Origin: Planctomycetota bacterium
GTDB taxonomy: Bacteria > Planctomycetota > JAJSAM01 > JAJVHW01
NCBI GenBank assembly: GCA_021414065.1
Contig: JAIOPE010000037.1
Coordinates: 87,960-151,959, forward strand
Direction of reading: 5' to 3'
DNA length: 64,000 bases
A model generated the notes under the pieces. The model was not told the origin of the DNA, did not search any database, and saw nothing but the letters and a program-made list of their open reading frames with translations. Below are positions 36,353 to 46,152 of this stretch, one piece after another (position 1 is the stretch's first letter; every line of letters begins with the position of its first letter). Position numbers and translations under genes: made by a program.

Positions 36353-37660
36353 CTACGGGTACGGCAGGTAGGGAATGAGCCCCTTTGCGAATGCCTGGAG
36401 GAGGATCGTGTCCTTGTTATTCACGATCCCGTCGCGGTTCACGTCGGCGGTGTCGAACCCGGGGCTCGGAGTCACGCCGGCGACCACCTTGGCGAGCGCC
36501 TTCGCGTCGCCGGTGTTCGGGCGACCGGCGGATCCGTCCAGACTGCCGAGCGGCGGCTGCCCGCCAACGGAAGCAGCGTGGTTCACGGCAAACTCGTAGG
36601 CGTCGAGGATGCCGTCGTTGTCGGCGTCCTTCTTCGTCGTGTCGTTGTCCACCGAGTCGGGGATGCCGTCTGCGTCCGCGTCGGTCGGCGTGCCGTTCGA
36701 GACGAGCGGATCCGTGCCGGTGGCGAGCTCGATGCCGTCCTCGATCGTGTCGCCGTCCGTGTCCTTCAGACTCGGGTTGGTGTGGTACACGTACGTCTCA
36801 CGCCAGTTGCTGAGACCGTCGCGGTCGGTGTCCGTGCCGTTGTCGAACGCGCCCGACCCGCCGTAGACGAGGTTGTCCCAGTAGACGTCGTAGTCCTCGT
36901 CGCCGAAGTTGGTGGCGTTGATGATGATGTTGCCGAGGGAGACCGTGCTGGTGTCGGCGATCGAGCCGACCAGGACGCCGTCCACGAAGTACGAGGTGCC
37001 GACGCCCACCGTGAGCACGAACGAGAGGCGGTGCGTCGTGTCGAAGGTCGTCGCCGCGACGCTGACCGGGTAGCCGCCAAGGTTGTAGTCCCATCCGTAG
37101 AACGCGGCGGACACCGTGCTCCCGCCCCACAGCGAGCTGTTCCCGGAGTGACGGAACGCGATGATCGGGAAGGCGGACACCGCGCCGCCCACGTCGAACC
37201 CGGTGGCCCAAAGCCCGGCGCTGCGATCCTCGGTGCCCCAGTTGGCGGGGAGGTGCAGGTCGATCTGGACCGCCTGGACGGCGCCCGTGAGGCCCACGTC
37301 GAACTTGCGCCCCTGCGTGTTGTAGAAGCTCGAGCTGAACGAGGAGTTCCGGTTCGCTGCGCCATCCGCGATCCGGAGGCCGTGGCGCAGCACCGTGCCG
37401 CCGCCATAGCTGTACGAATCGAACAGCGCCGGCGGGAAGCGGTCGATGTACCACGAGCCCGCGACAGCGGCCTGGCCACCGCCGACGTCGGCCTTGGTGC
37501 CGGACGTCGGGATCGAGGTCATGTCTCCGTTGAAGACCGCCGCGGTCGCCAGCGCGACGCCACTGAGCGCAGCCACTCCCACCACGAGCGCAGCCCATCC
37601 GGCGCGAACGCGCCCGATCCGCCGCTCCACCTCACACTTCGCACGTCCGTTCATCGTCAC
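36353..37660 (-). CDS. Secreted protein with thrombospondin type 3 repeats and dockerin-like C-terminus
   Basis: DTDRDGLSNWRE.., DTDGDTIEDGIELATGTDP, DADADGIPDSVDND, DADNDGILDAYE; dockerin-like FDTADVNRDGIVNNKDTILLQAFAKG. Confidence 0.8.
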   Translation of the reverse strand: MTMNGRAKCEVERRIGRVRAGWAALVVGVAALSGVALATAAVFNGDMTSIPTSGTKADVGGGQAAVAGSWYIDRFPPALFDSYSYGGGTVLRHGLRIADGAANRNSSFSSSFYNTQGRKFDVGLTGAVQAVQIDLHLPANWGTEDRSAGLWATGFDVGGAVSAFPIIAFRHSGNSSLWGGSTVSAAFYGWDYNLGGYPVSVAATTFDTTHRLSFVLTVGVGTSYFVDGVLVGSIADTSTVSLGNIIINATNFGDEDYDVYWDNLVYGGSGAFDNGTDTDRDGLSNWRETYVYHTNPSLKDTDGDTIEDGIELATGTDPLVSNGTPTDADADGIPDSVDNDTTKKDADNDGILDAYEFAVNHAASVGGQPPLGSLDGSAGRPNTGDAKALAKVVAGVTPSPGFDTADVNRDGIVNNKDTILLQAFAKGLIPYLPYP

Positions 37661-37728
37661 ACCTCCGTTGGTTTCCCGCTCGGCGCAGACGCTGCCGCGC
37701 CATCAGGGGCAGATCTTCGGCTGTGACA

Positions 37729-37759
37729 TGGCACCTGTCAATGGCAAATTTGTCTGGCA
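37729..37759. promoter_or_regulatory. Phased TGGCA repeats (3 copies, 13-bp spacing)
   Basis: TGGCA at 37729, 37742 and 37755 between divergent genes; opposite-strand pair TGCCA at 37929 and 37942 with the same spacing. Confidence 0.45.
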
Positions 37760-38092
37760 GAAAAATTACATGTTCGCATCGCACATCGGACAGATGGTGT
37801 CCGGTCGCGCTCCCGACCATGGGGCATGCGTCGGTGGCGCGGTCGCGCGGACCGGCAACCAGGCTTGAGGGAGGGTGCGCACGACAACCAGCACGGGCAC
37901 GGGCGGGCGAGACAGGAGGGGCTGCGTTTGCCAGATTTTTTTGCCAAACTCCGGTTGCGCTGATCGACCCCCTTCGGTAGAGTGTTTTGACGGTCGCAGG
38001 AGGCGGAAGTGAGCTAGGGTGGCGCCCATTAGGCCCATTGAATGCGCAAGTCCACCCAACCGAAGGCCGTGAACTCTTGAGCGAGCGACAGC

Positions 38093-38338
38093 GTGTGGGA
38101 CGCGAGTCGCTTTCGGAAGAGAGTCGTCGAGGCGAAGGTCCGGCCGGAAGGTCTGGCAGTCGCCGCAGGGGTCAGCGCGGCAACGGTGGTCCGATGGATG
38201 ACGGGACGGACGTGCCCCTCCCTCGTGGAGGCTCAACTGATGGCCGACGCGCTCGGCGTGACGGTGATCGATCTGCTGCCGCAGCAGTCGGCTACCGATT
38301 CCGCGGCCGGTGGCTCCGCCAAGCGCGCGAAGCACTAG
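38093..38338 (+). CDS. XRE-family HTH protein
   Basis: LAVAAGVSAATVVRWMTGRTCPSLVEAQLMADALGVTVIDLL matches the XRE/Cro fold pattern. Confidence 0.68.
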   Translation: MWDASRFRKRVVEAKVRPEGLAVAAGVSAATVVRWMTGRTCPSLVEAQLMADALGVTVIDLLPQQSATDSAAGGSAKRAKH

Positions 38339-38547
38339 GCGTCTCTGCCGAGGATGTCGCTGCGTTGCTCGGTGTCGAACTGGCCGTGGTGAATGCGTGG
38401 GAAAGTGAGACCTTGGTTCCACTTCTTGTCCACGTTCCCGCGCTGTGCGAAGCGTATCGCGTCTCGGCACACGAACTCCTGGAGCGCGTGACCACGCCGA
38501 TCGGGTCACCGCCCGATGGCGACGGTTCTCTGCCCCCGACTCACTGA
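38285..38547 (+). CDS. Second XRE-type HTH domain in an overlapping frame (start uncertain)
   Basis: WLRQAREALGVSAEDVAALLGVELAVVNAWESETLVPLLVHVPALCEAYRVSAHELLER; frame -1 relative to the preceding HTH ORF. Confidence 0.45.
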
Positions 38548-38576
38548 CGGGTCGGGGCGGGCGACACCGCCCTGAG

Positions 38577-38825
38577 TCACCGCGTCGCGGTGACGATCTT
38601 CGCGGCCTCGGTGGCCATCGCTGTGCCCGGCACCGCAGCGACCACGGCGGCGGCCACCTCGCGGGCCTCGTCGGGGCGCAGCTTTGCGACTGCGATCGCT
38701 TCGGCGGGCCGCCCCGCCTGCGCGAGCAGCACGGCCGTCTGGCGCGCGAACGCTTCCGACGAGGGGTTGGCGTCGCGAAGGGCGCGCGCGCGACCGCCGA
38801 GGCGATCCGCCCACGCCGGACGCAC
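38577..38825 (-). pseudogene. Truncated, internally deleted copy of the C-terminal part of the TPR gene (30828-34754)
   Basis: 38590-38690 matches 30841-30941 with about 9 mismatches in 101; EAREVAAAVVAAVPGTxMAxEAAKIV and LLAQAGRP/LLAQSGRP shared. Confidence 0.7.
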
Positions 38826-39276
38826 GCGCTGGACCGTGGTGTCGCACTCGAAGAGGACGTGCCCAGCCCGGACAACTCACGAAGGTTCGCGACTGACTGA
38901 GCCCCGTCGCTGCCAACGGACCGTCCGCTGCGTTGGGACCCTTGCGTGGCTTGACAACAAAGCTGTCGCTGCGGGGTCCCGACCTGCGGACGACTCCGCG
39001 GACATCATCCAGGACGGTGTGTCGCGACGCGAACGTGCCCGGAATCGACCTGAAGTGATCGAACTTCCTACGGTGCGTGCCGTTCTCAGTCGACCCTCGT
39101 GAATCGTCCGGCCGAGTAGGCCGGGTGCCCCACCTCCGGTCAGTTCGCCAACAGGCCGATCGGCGTGCGCGGTTTGCGTGCCGGCCGGTCGTCGGAAGCC
39201 CGAGGACGGTCGCCCGCAGACCTGCCGCGCGATCGCCGCACCGGATTCGCGACGATCCCGCACGGGCCCCGGCCGT

Positions 39277-41232
39277 ATGCTGCCGCCCGTGAACGGCGAC
39301 AAGATCACCATCACCGGCGTCGGGCCCATCCCGAAGGTGCTCGCGCTCGACCGCGAGATCATCGTGGGGCGCTCCGTGAAGGCGGACATCCAGATCGACG
39401 GCGACCTGGTCTCGCGGCAGCACTGCAGGATCTGGCAAGAAGACGGGATCTGGCGGTTCCAGGACCTGCAGAGCCGGAACGGAACGCTGCTGAACGGCGA
39501 CAAAGCCGACACGGGCGAACTGCACAACGGCGACGTCCTGATGATCGGCTACGGGAAGATGCTGTTCGAGATCGCGGAGGCGGAGCACGTCCTCTCCGAC
39601 TCGGACCTCGAGGTCTCGATCGTGGACGTGCCGCTGGAACTCGACGCGGCGTCGGCCGTGCTCGCCGACGTAGACGACGACTCGTCGAACAAGACGATGG
39701 CGCTCTCGTACCGCGACCTCGTGATGGTCAACCAAAGGCTCTCGACGATCTCGAAGGTCGGCCAGCAACTCGCCACGATCCTCGACCGCGACGAACTGCT
39801 CCGCGCCGTGCTTGACACGCTGTTTGAGCTCTACCTGCAAGCGGACCGCGGCGCGGTCGTGCTGCGAGACGCTTCGGACATGTTCCGCGTGGCCGCCACG
39901 CGGTCCCGCGCGGGGATGGCGGCGACGACTTCCGTGATGAACATCTCCTCTGGGCTGATCGGGCTCGTGCGGAAGGAGCGGAAGTCCGTCCTCTCGGCCG
40001 ACACCGGCAGCGACTCGCGTTTCCAGGACCGGCAGAGCATCGTCGGCACGGCGGGACGTTCGGTCATGTGCGCCCCGTTGCTCCGCGAGCAGGAGTTCTT
40101 CGGAGTCGTCTACCTCGACACGCAGAGCCTCGCCCAGCCCTTCACCTCGGTCGACCTGAACCTGCTCCAGGGCGTAGTCGGCCCGGTCGCGGTGGCGCTG
40201 AAGAACGCGGAACTCGTCGGGCGCATCGAAACCGAGACGCGGATGCGCACGAGCCTCGCGCGCTACCTCTCGCCGGACGTCGTCCGCCAGATCGGCGAGG
40301 GCGCGATCAAGGCGAGCCTCGGCGGCGACCAGGTCGAAGGCACCGTGATGTTCAGCGACATCGTCGGTTTCACCGCGATGTCGGAGCGCCTCCAGCCGAC
40401 GGAAGTGGTGGCGCGTCTCAACCGCTACTTCACGCAGATGCTCGAAGCGATCTTCGGTTGGAACGGCACGGTGGACAAGTTCGGCGGCGACGCCATCATG
40501 GCCGTGTGGGGCGCGCCCGTGCCGACCCCGGAGCATCCGCAACTCGCCGTCGGCGGCGCGCTCGAGATGCACCAGCGGCTCTTCGACCTGAACTGTGCGT
40601 TCGAGGACCAGGGCGAGAAGCGGATCGGGATGGCGCTCGGTCTCAACTCCGGCAAGTTCGTCGCGGGCAACATCGGTGGCGCCGAGCGGATCGAGTGGAC
40701 GGTGATCGGCGACAACGTGAACCTGGCGCAGCGCGTCGAGAGCCAGGGCTTCGGCGGGTGCGTGCTCTGCTCCGAGTCCACGTACTCGCAACTCCAGGGC
40801 GCCGGCGCGTATCGGTTCCCTCCCGTCCACGTGAAGAACCGCCAGGAGCCGGTCACCATCTACTCGGTCCGCGCGCTGAAGAGCGGACGCGGCGCCACCT
40901 GCTCGATCCCCGGCGAACTGAAGACGAGAGACGGCGTGCTTCGCGCGCTCGTCGTGAAGTCCCAGCCCCGCACCGGCGGCACGCGCGTGACGATTTACTG
41001 CTCCGGTGCGCCGCCGCAGGGCACGAGCGTCGAGTTCGTGTCGAGTCTCCCCGAGCGTCCCGCCGAGTGTCGTTTCACGGGTCGCGTGGCGGCGCAGAGC
41101 CCGCTCATCGAGTCAACGACCGCGCGCAGCGTGGACGTCGACGTCGAGACAGCGGACGCGGAAATCCAACGCCTTCTCGGCTGCACCGGGGCGGTGGACG
41201 CTCCGCTCGCACTGGACCAGATCAAGAGGTGA
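39277..41232 (+). CDS. FHA-GAF-class III adenylate/guanylate cyclase
   Basis: FHA IIVGRSVKADIQIDGDLVSRQHCRI..LQSRNGTLL; GAF-like middle; cyclase VMFSDIVGFTAMSE, DKFGGDAIMAVWGAP, TVIGDNVNLAQRVES. Confidence 0.92.
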   Translation: MLPPVNGDKITITGVGPIPKVLALDREIIVGRSVKADIQIDGDLVSRQHCRIWQEDGIWRFQDLQSRNGTLLNGDKADTGELHNGDVLMIGYGKMLFEIAEAEHVLSDSDLEVSIVDVPLELDAASAVLADVDDDSSNKTMALSYRDLVMVNQRLSTISKVGQQLATILDRDELLRAVLDTLFELYLQADRGAVVLRDASDMFRVAATRSRAGMAATTSVMNISSGLIGLVRKERKSVLSADTGSDSRFQDRQSIVGTAGRSVMCAPLLREQEFFGVVYLDTQSLAQPFTSVDLNLLQGVVGPVAVALKNAELVGRIETETRMRTSLARYLSPDVVRQIGEGAIKASLGGDQVEGTVMFSDIVGFTAMSERLQPTEVVARLNRYFTQMLEAIFGWNGTVDKFGGDAIMAVWGAPVPTPEHPQLAVGGALEMHQRLFDLNCAFEDQGEKRIGMALGLNSGKFVAGNIGGAERIEWTVIGDNVNLAQRVESQGFGGCVLCSESTYSQLQGAGAYRFPPVHVKNRQEPVTIYSVRALKSGRGATCSIPGELKTRDGVLRALVVKSQPRTGGTRVTIYCSGAPPQGTSVEFVSSLPERPAECRFTGRVAAQSPLIESTTARSVDVDVETADAEIQRLLGCTGAVDAPLALDQIKR

Positions 41233-41281
41233 CCGTCGTGGACCATGAGACGGCTCGACCGACCCCAACCGCGGTGACACT

Positions 41282-42040
41282 GTGAAGGTCCGCGTTCTCG
41301 GATGCAGCGGCGGCGCCGCGCCGGGTCGCAACCCGTCCTGCTACCTGCTGGAAGGCGGCGTGGCGATCGACGCCGGCGCCCTCGCCTCAGCGCTGACGCT
41401 GGAAGAGCAACAGCTCATCACGGACATCTTCTTGACGCACGCCCACTGGGACCACGTCCGCGACCTCCCGCTCACCGTGATCAACCGCACGATCAAGGCG
41501 CCGACGCTGCGCCTGCACGGCCTGCCCGAAACGGTTCAGTCGATCCGCGCGCACTTGATGAACGGCGAGACCTGGTTCAAGGCGTTCGATCTGCCCAGCG
41601 TCGAGAGCCCGTTCATCTCGGCATCGCCGATGACGGCCGGCGAGACGCGGGAGTGCGGACGCTACCGGATCTCCGCGGTTTCGGTCCCGCACACCGTGCC
41701 TGCGATCAGCTACGTGATCGACGACGGTACCTGCAGCGTGATGATGAACGCCGACACAGTCGGCGGCGGGATCTTCGAACGCATGCCGAAGGATCACAGC
41801 CCGCTGAAGGCCGTGTTCCTGGAAGCGTCGTTCCCGAACCGCATGCGCGACTTCGCCGTGATGACGGGCCACCTCACGCCGCAGATGCTCGGCGAGGAGA
41901 CGAGACACCTCGCGACCGACGTGGACGTGATCGTCACGCACCTGAAGCCCGGCTTCGAAACCGAGATGGCCCGCGAGATCGCGGATCTCGGTCGCCCCGG
42001 CATCCGCCCCTGCAGAGACGGCGACGTCTTCGAGTGGTAG
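41282..42040 (+). CDS. Metallo-beta-lactamase-fold class II cyclic-nucleotide phosphodiesterase-like protein
   Basis: MKVRVLGCSGG, FLTHAHWDHVRDLPL, FLEASFPNRMRDFAVMTGHLTPQML, VIVTHLKP; GTG start. Confidence 0.75.
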   Translation: MKVRVLGCSGGAAPGRNPSCYLLEGGVAIDAGALASALTLEEQQLITDIFLTHAHWDHVRDLPLTVINRTIKAPTLRLHGLPETVQSIRAHLMNGETWFKAFDLPSVESPFISASPMTAGETRECGRYRISAVSVPHTVPAISYVIDDGTCSVMMNADTVGGGIFERMPKDHSPLKAVFLEASFPNRMRDFAVMTGHLTPQMLGEETRHLATDVDVIVTHLKPGFETEMAREIADLGRPGIRPCRDGDVFEW

Positions 42041-42128
42041 CGCGCCGCGCCGCCCCCGCGCGGCGCTCGACCGTCCCCGACCGGCCCGATAGCATCCGCG
42101 GCCACCGCAAGAGGAGGAGACCCCACGC

Positions 42129-43052
42129 ATGTCGCTCACGCCCCGAGTCCGCGAGATCCTGAGCTGGTACCCGTCCGACAACCCGGGCGTGAAGGCGAAC
42201 CTGGCTCGCATGCTGATGACCGGGCGCCTCGCCGGGACCGGGAAAATGGTCATCCTTCCCGTGGACCAGGGCTTCGAGCACGGTCCCGACCGAACCTTCG
42301 GGCCGAACCCGGCCGGGTACGATCCGTGCTACCACGCGAACCTCGCGGTGGACGCGGGTTGCAACGCGTACGCCGCCCCCCTCGGTCAGCTCGAAGCGGC
42401 CGCGGACCGGTTCCCCGGCGTGCTCCCGCTCATCCTCAAGCTGAACAACTCGGACTCGCTCGGCGGCCCGACGCAGCCCTGGCCCGCGATCACCGGCTCG
42501 GTCGGCGACGCACTCCGGCTCGGATGCTCGGCAGTCGGCTTCACGATCTACCCGGGCTCGGACCATCGCAACGAGGCGTACGGCGAGATCCGCGAGATCG
42601 CGGAAGAGGCCAAGGCGAACGGCATTGCCGTCGTCATCTGGAGCTACCCGCGCGGCGGCGGGCTCACGAAAGAGGGCGAGACGGCCGTGGACGTCGTCGC
42701 GTACGCGGCCCACATCGCGGCGCAGCTCGGCGCGCACATCGTGAAGGTGAAGCCGCCGACGGCCACCGTTGCGAGAGACGAGAACCGCAAGGTGCTCGAC
42801 AAGGTCGGCGCGAAGTTCGACACCATGGCCGACCGCATCCGTCACGTCGTCCAGGCCACGTTTGCGGGGCGGCGGATCGTCGTCTTCTCCGGCGGTGAAG
42901 CGAAGGACACGGCCGCGGTGCTCGACGAGGTCCGAGGCATCCACCAGGGCGGCGGGTTCGGGTCGATCGTCGGCCGGAACTCGTTCCAGCGCAAGCACGC
43001 CGACGGCGTCCAGCTCCTGCAGCAGATCATGGACGTCTACGCCGGCAAGTAA
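42129..43052 (+). CDS. fbaB: Class I fructose-bisphosphate aldolase (DhnA/FbaB type)
   Basis: ILPVDQGFEHGP, GFTIYPGS, VVIWSYPRGGG, HIVKVKPPT, VVFSGGEAKD. Confidence 0.88.
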   Translation: MSLTPRVREILSWYPSDNPGVKANLARMLMTGRLAGTGKMVILPVDQGFEHGPDRTFGPNPAGYDPCYHANLAVDAGCNAYAAPLGQLEAAADRFPGVLPLILKLNNSDSLGGPTQPWPAITGSVGDALRLGCSAVGFTIYPGSDHRNEAYGEIREIAEEAKANGIAVVIWSYPRGGGLTKEGETAVDVVAYAAHIAAQLGAHIVKVKPPTATVARDENRKVLDKVGAKFDTMADRIRHVVQATFAGRRIVVFSGGEAKDTAAVLDEVRGIHQGGGFGSIVGRNSFQRKHADGVQLLQQIMDVYAGK

Positions 43053-43060
43053 GGCGCTCG

Positions 43061-43094
43061 GCGGCCCGGACGGGACCCCGTCCGGGCCGCTTTG
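43061..43094 (+). terminator. Rho-independent-like terminator after fbaB
   Basis: 14-bp perfect inverted repeat gcggcccggacggg/cccgtccgggccgc followed by tttg. Confidence 0.75.
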
Positions 43095-43246
43095 ATTCGA
43101 CGCAGAGAGTTCGACGCGCCGGGTGCCCGCATCCCGTCGTGTTGTGTACGCTGCAACTGCGGTCCCTGGCCGTTTCGTGGGGACGAGCCCGGGCGCTCTC
43201 TAGGATGGTCGGATTGCGCTCCCCCTTTGGAGCGGAGGACCTCGCG

Positions 43247-45085
43247 ATGACCCCCGACACCGCCGCCGCCAGTGCCGTCACTGCCACCGCCGTGAACGTC
43301 AACGACTTCACGATCCTCGTGGCCACGGTGAACGGCACCGGCTCCCAGACCGCCAACAGCACGCTGATCCGGACGATCATGGGCATGGGCGTTCCGGTGA
43401 GCGGGAAGAACATCTTCCCGTCGAACATCCAGGGCCTGACGACCTGGTACTCGATCCGCGTCTGCGAGGCCGGGTGGACGTCGTACAAGAGCCGGCCCGA
43501 CGTGCTGATCGCGATGAACCCGGCGACGGCGCTCGAAGACGTCCAGAAGTGCGTGGCGGGCGCGGCCGTCATCTACGACGCCCCGCTCGGGCTCGACAAG
43601 CAGCGGAAGGACGTCCGCTACTACCCGGTTCCGTTCGGCAAACTCGTCAAGGCCGTGTGCGACAAGCCTGCGCTCTGGAAGCTCGTCCAGAACATGATCT
43701 ACGTCGGCGTCGCGGCGGAACTGCTCTCGCTCGACATGGCGTGGATCGAGAAGGCCCTCAAGAAGGCGTTCGCCTCGAAGGCCAAGGCGTTTGCGCTGAA
43801 CTGGAGCGCCGTACAGGCCGGCGCGACGTACGCGAAGGAGACGTTCGCCGAGAAGCCGGCGCTGCGCGTCGAGCACCGGAACCTGACCACCGGGAAGATC
43901 CTGATCGACGGCAACTCCGCCACGGCGCTCGGCGCCACGATGGCCGGGCTGACGGTCCTGATCTGGTATCCGATCACGCCGTCGTCGTCGGTCGCGGAAG
44001 CCGCAACCGAGTACCTCAACAAGTACCGGAAGACACCCGAGGGCAAGTCCACCTTCGCCGTCGTTCAGGCCGAGGACGAACTCGCCGCGATCGGCATGTG
44101 CATCGGCGCCGGATGGTCCGGCGCGCGGACGATGACGGCGACATCGGGCCCCGGCATCTCGCTCATGAGCGAGTTCCTCGGACTCGGCTACTACGCCGAG
44201 GTGCCCTGCGTGGTCGTGAACGTGCAGCGCACGGGCCCGTCCACGGGCCTCCCGACGCGCACGATGCAAGGCGACCTGCTCTCGACGGCGTACGTGTCCC
44301 ACGGCGACACGAAGCATCCGATGCTGCTCCCGGCAACGCCCGAGGAGGCGTACGAGTTCACGCAGCAGGCGTTCGACCTGGCCGAGTTCGCGCAGACGCC
44401 GGTGTTCGTGATGTCGGACCTCGACCTCGGCATGAACAACTGGATGTGCGACCCGTTCCCGTACCCGGAGACGCCGATCGCGCGCGGCAAGGTGCTCACG
44501 AAGGAAGCCTTCGAGAAGCTCGCGCCCGGCTCGTGGGGCCGTTACGCAGACGTGGACGGCGACGGCGTGGCGTGGCGCACGCTCCCCGGCACGGAGAAGG
44601 ACGGCATGGCGTACTTCACGCGCGGCACGGGCCACGACGAGAAGGCGCGGTACACGGAGGACGGCGACGTCTACGTGAAGAACCTGGACCGCCTCGGCCG
44701 GAAGATGGACACCATCCGGGGCCGCCTCCCCGCACCCGTGACGGTGACGGCGGCGCGTCCCACGAAGGTCGGCATTCTCGCGTTCGGCACCACGCACTAC
44801 GCCGTGGTCGAGAGCCTGGATCAACTCGCTCGGGAACGGGGGCTCGCACTCGACTACCTGCGGATCCGCGCCTTCCCGTTCGCCGACGAGGTGAAGGCGT
44901 TCTTTGCGTCGCACGACCACGTGTACGTCCTCGAGCAGAACCGCGACGCCCAGATGGCCGCGCTGCTTCGCGTCGAGCTTCCCGATGTCTCCGCCAAGAT
45001 CCGGAGCGTGCTGCGCTACGACGGCTTCCCCGTCTCCGCGCGCGAGCTGACGGACGAGATCGCTTCGAAGGAGTCCGCCCGATGA
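43247..45085 (+). CDS. korA: 2-oxoacid:ferredoxin oxidoreductase, fused gamma-alpha subunit (KorA-like)
   Basis: Gamma-like TILVATVNGTGSQTANSTL; alpha IWYPITPSSSVAEAATEYL, AIGMCIGAGWSGARTMTATSGPGISLMSEFLG. Confidence 0.88.
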   Translation: MTPDTAAASAVTATAVNVNDFTILVATVNGTGSQTANSTLIRTIMGMGVPVSGKNIFPSNIQGLTTWYSIRVCEAGWTSYKSRPDVLIAMNPATALEDVQKCVAGAAVIYDAPLGLDKQRKDVRYYPVPFGKLVKAVCDKPALWKLVQNMIYVGVAAELLSLDMAWIEKALKKAFASKAKAFALNWSAVQAGATYAKETFAEKPALRVEHRNLTTGKILIDGNSATALGATMAGLTVLIWYPITPSSSVAEAATEYLNKYRKTPEGKSTFAVVQAEDELAAIGMCIGAGWSGARTMTATSGPGISLMSEFLGLGYYAEVPCVVVNVQRTGPSTGLPTRTMQGDLLSTAYVSHGDTKHPMLLPATPEEAYEFTQQAFDLAEFAQTPVFVMSDLDLGMNNWMCDPFPYPETPIARGKVLTKEAFEKLAPGSWGRYADVDGDGVAWRTLPGTEKDGMAYFTRGTGHDEKARYTEDGDVYVKNLDRLGRKMDTIRGRLPAPVTVTAARPTKVGILAFGTTHYAVVESLDQLARERGLALDYLRIRAFPFADEVKAFFASHDHVYVLEQNRDAQMAALLRVELPDVSAKIRSVLRYDGFPVSARELTDEIASKESAR

Positions 45086-46152
45086 CCGCGCCCGCACTCC
45101 CGAGCCTGCCGAGCGGCAGTTCGCAGCCCGCGAAACTGGCGACGAACCACCTCGGCCTCACGCTGAAGGACTACGGCGGCGCCCCCTCGACGCTCTGCAA
45201 CGGCTGCGGCCACGACGCGATCACGGCCGCGCTCATCCAGGCGGCGTGGGAAGACGGGCTGAACCCCTACAAGCTCGCGAAGATGTCGGGCATCGGCTGC
45301 TCGTCGAAGACGACCGCGTACTTCGTGAGCAAGGCGTGGGGCTTCAACGCCGTGCACGGCCGCATGCCGTCCGTCGCGACGGGCGCGGCGCTCGGCAACC
45401 ACACGCTGCAGATGGTCGGCGTTTCGGGCGACGGCGACACGGCGTCGATCGGCATCGGGCAGTTCGTCCACGCGATCCGGCGGAACCTGCCGATGGTGTA
45501 CGTGGTCGAGAACAACGGCGTCTACGGCCTCACGAAAGGTCAGTTCTCCGCCACGGCGGAGAAGGGCGCGAAGTCGCGCTGGGGCGACGAGAACTTCGCG
45601 GAGGGCATCGACCTCTGCGGCCTGGCGCTCGAGCTCGGCGCCACGTTCGTCGCGCGCAGCTTCTCGGCCGACAAGAAGCAGCTCGTCCCGCTCATCCGCT
45701 CCGCGCTGAACCACCGTGGAATCGCCGTCCTCGACGTCATCTCGCCGTGCGTGACGTTCAACAACCACGAGGCTTCCACGAAGTCGTACGACTGGGGCCG
45801 CGAGCACGAGAAGGCCCTTCACGAGATCGGCTTCGTCAACCCGTGGGACGCGCCCGACGTGGCCTACGGCGACGGCGACCGCATCGAAGTTCCGATGCCC
45901 GACGGCGGTCGCATCACGCTCCGCAAGATGAGCGAGGACCACGACCCGCGCAACAAGGACTCCGCGCTCCGCCTCGTCAACCAGGCCCGCCGCAACCACG
46001 AGTTCCTGACGGGACTGTTCTACGTCAACGGGGACCAGCCGAACTTCGTCGAGGGCATGAACCTCGTGGACGAGCCCCTCGCGACGCTCCCCGCGTCGGT
46101 CACGCGCCCGCCGAAGTCGGTCCTCGACGAAGTGATGGAGTCCTTCCGCTGA
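45082..46152 (+). CDS. korB: 2-oxoacid:ferredoxin oxidoreductase beta subunit (KorB-like)
   Basis: TLCNGCGHDAI, GIGCSSKTTAYF, VSGDGDTASIGIGQFVHAIRRN, VVENNGVYGLTKGQ; ATGA overlap with korA. Confidence 0.9.
   Translation: MTAPALPSLPSGSSQPAKLATNHLGLTLKDYGGAPSTLCNGCGHDAITAALIQAAWEDGLNPYKLAKMSGIGCSSKTTAYFVSKAWGFNAVHGRMPSVATGAALGNHTLQMVGVSGDGDTASIGIGQFVHAIRRNLPMVYVVENNGVYGLTKGQFSATAEKGAKSRWGDENFAEGIDLCGLALELGATFVARSFSADKKQLVPLIRSALNHRGIAVLDVISPCVTFNNHEASTKSYDWGREHEKALHEIGFVNPWDAPDVAYGDGDRIEVPMPDGGRITLRKMSEDHDPRNKDSALRLVNQARRNHEFLTGLFYVNGDQPNFVEGMNLVDEPLATLPASVTRPPKSVLDEVMESFR

Noticed and set aside
37729-37759. Sigma-54 promoter
   Set aside because: TGGCA spacing is 13 bp and does not give GG-N10-GC on either strand
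38506-40830. 774-aa minus-strand ORF
   Set aside because: Antisense to the FHA-GAF-cyclase; Arg/Asp/His-rich composition typical of shadow ORFs in high-GC DNA
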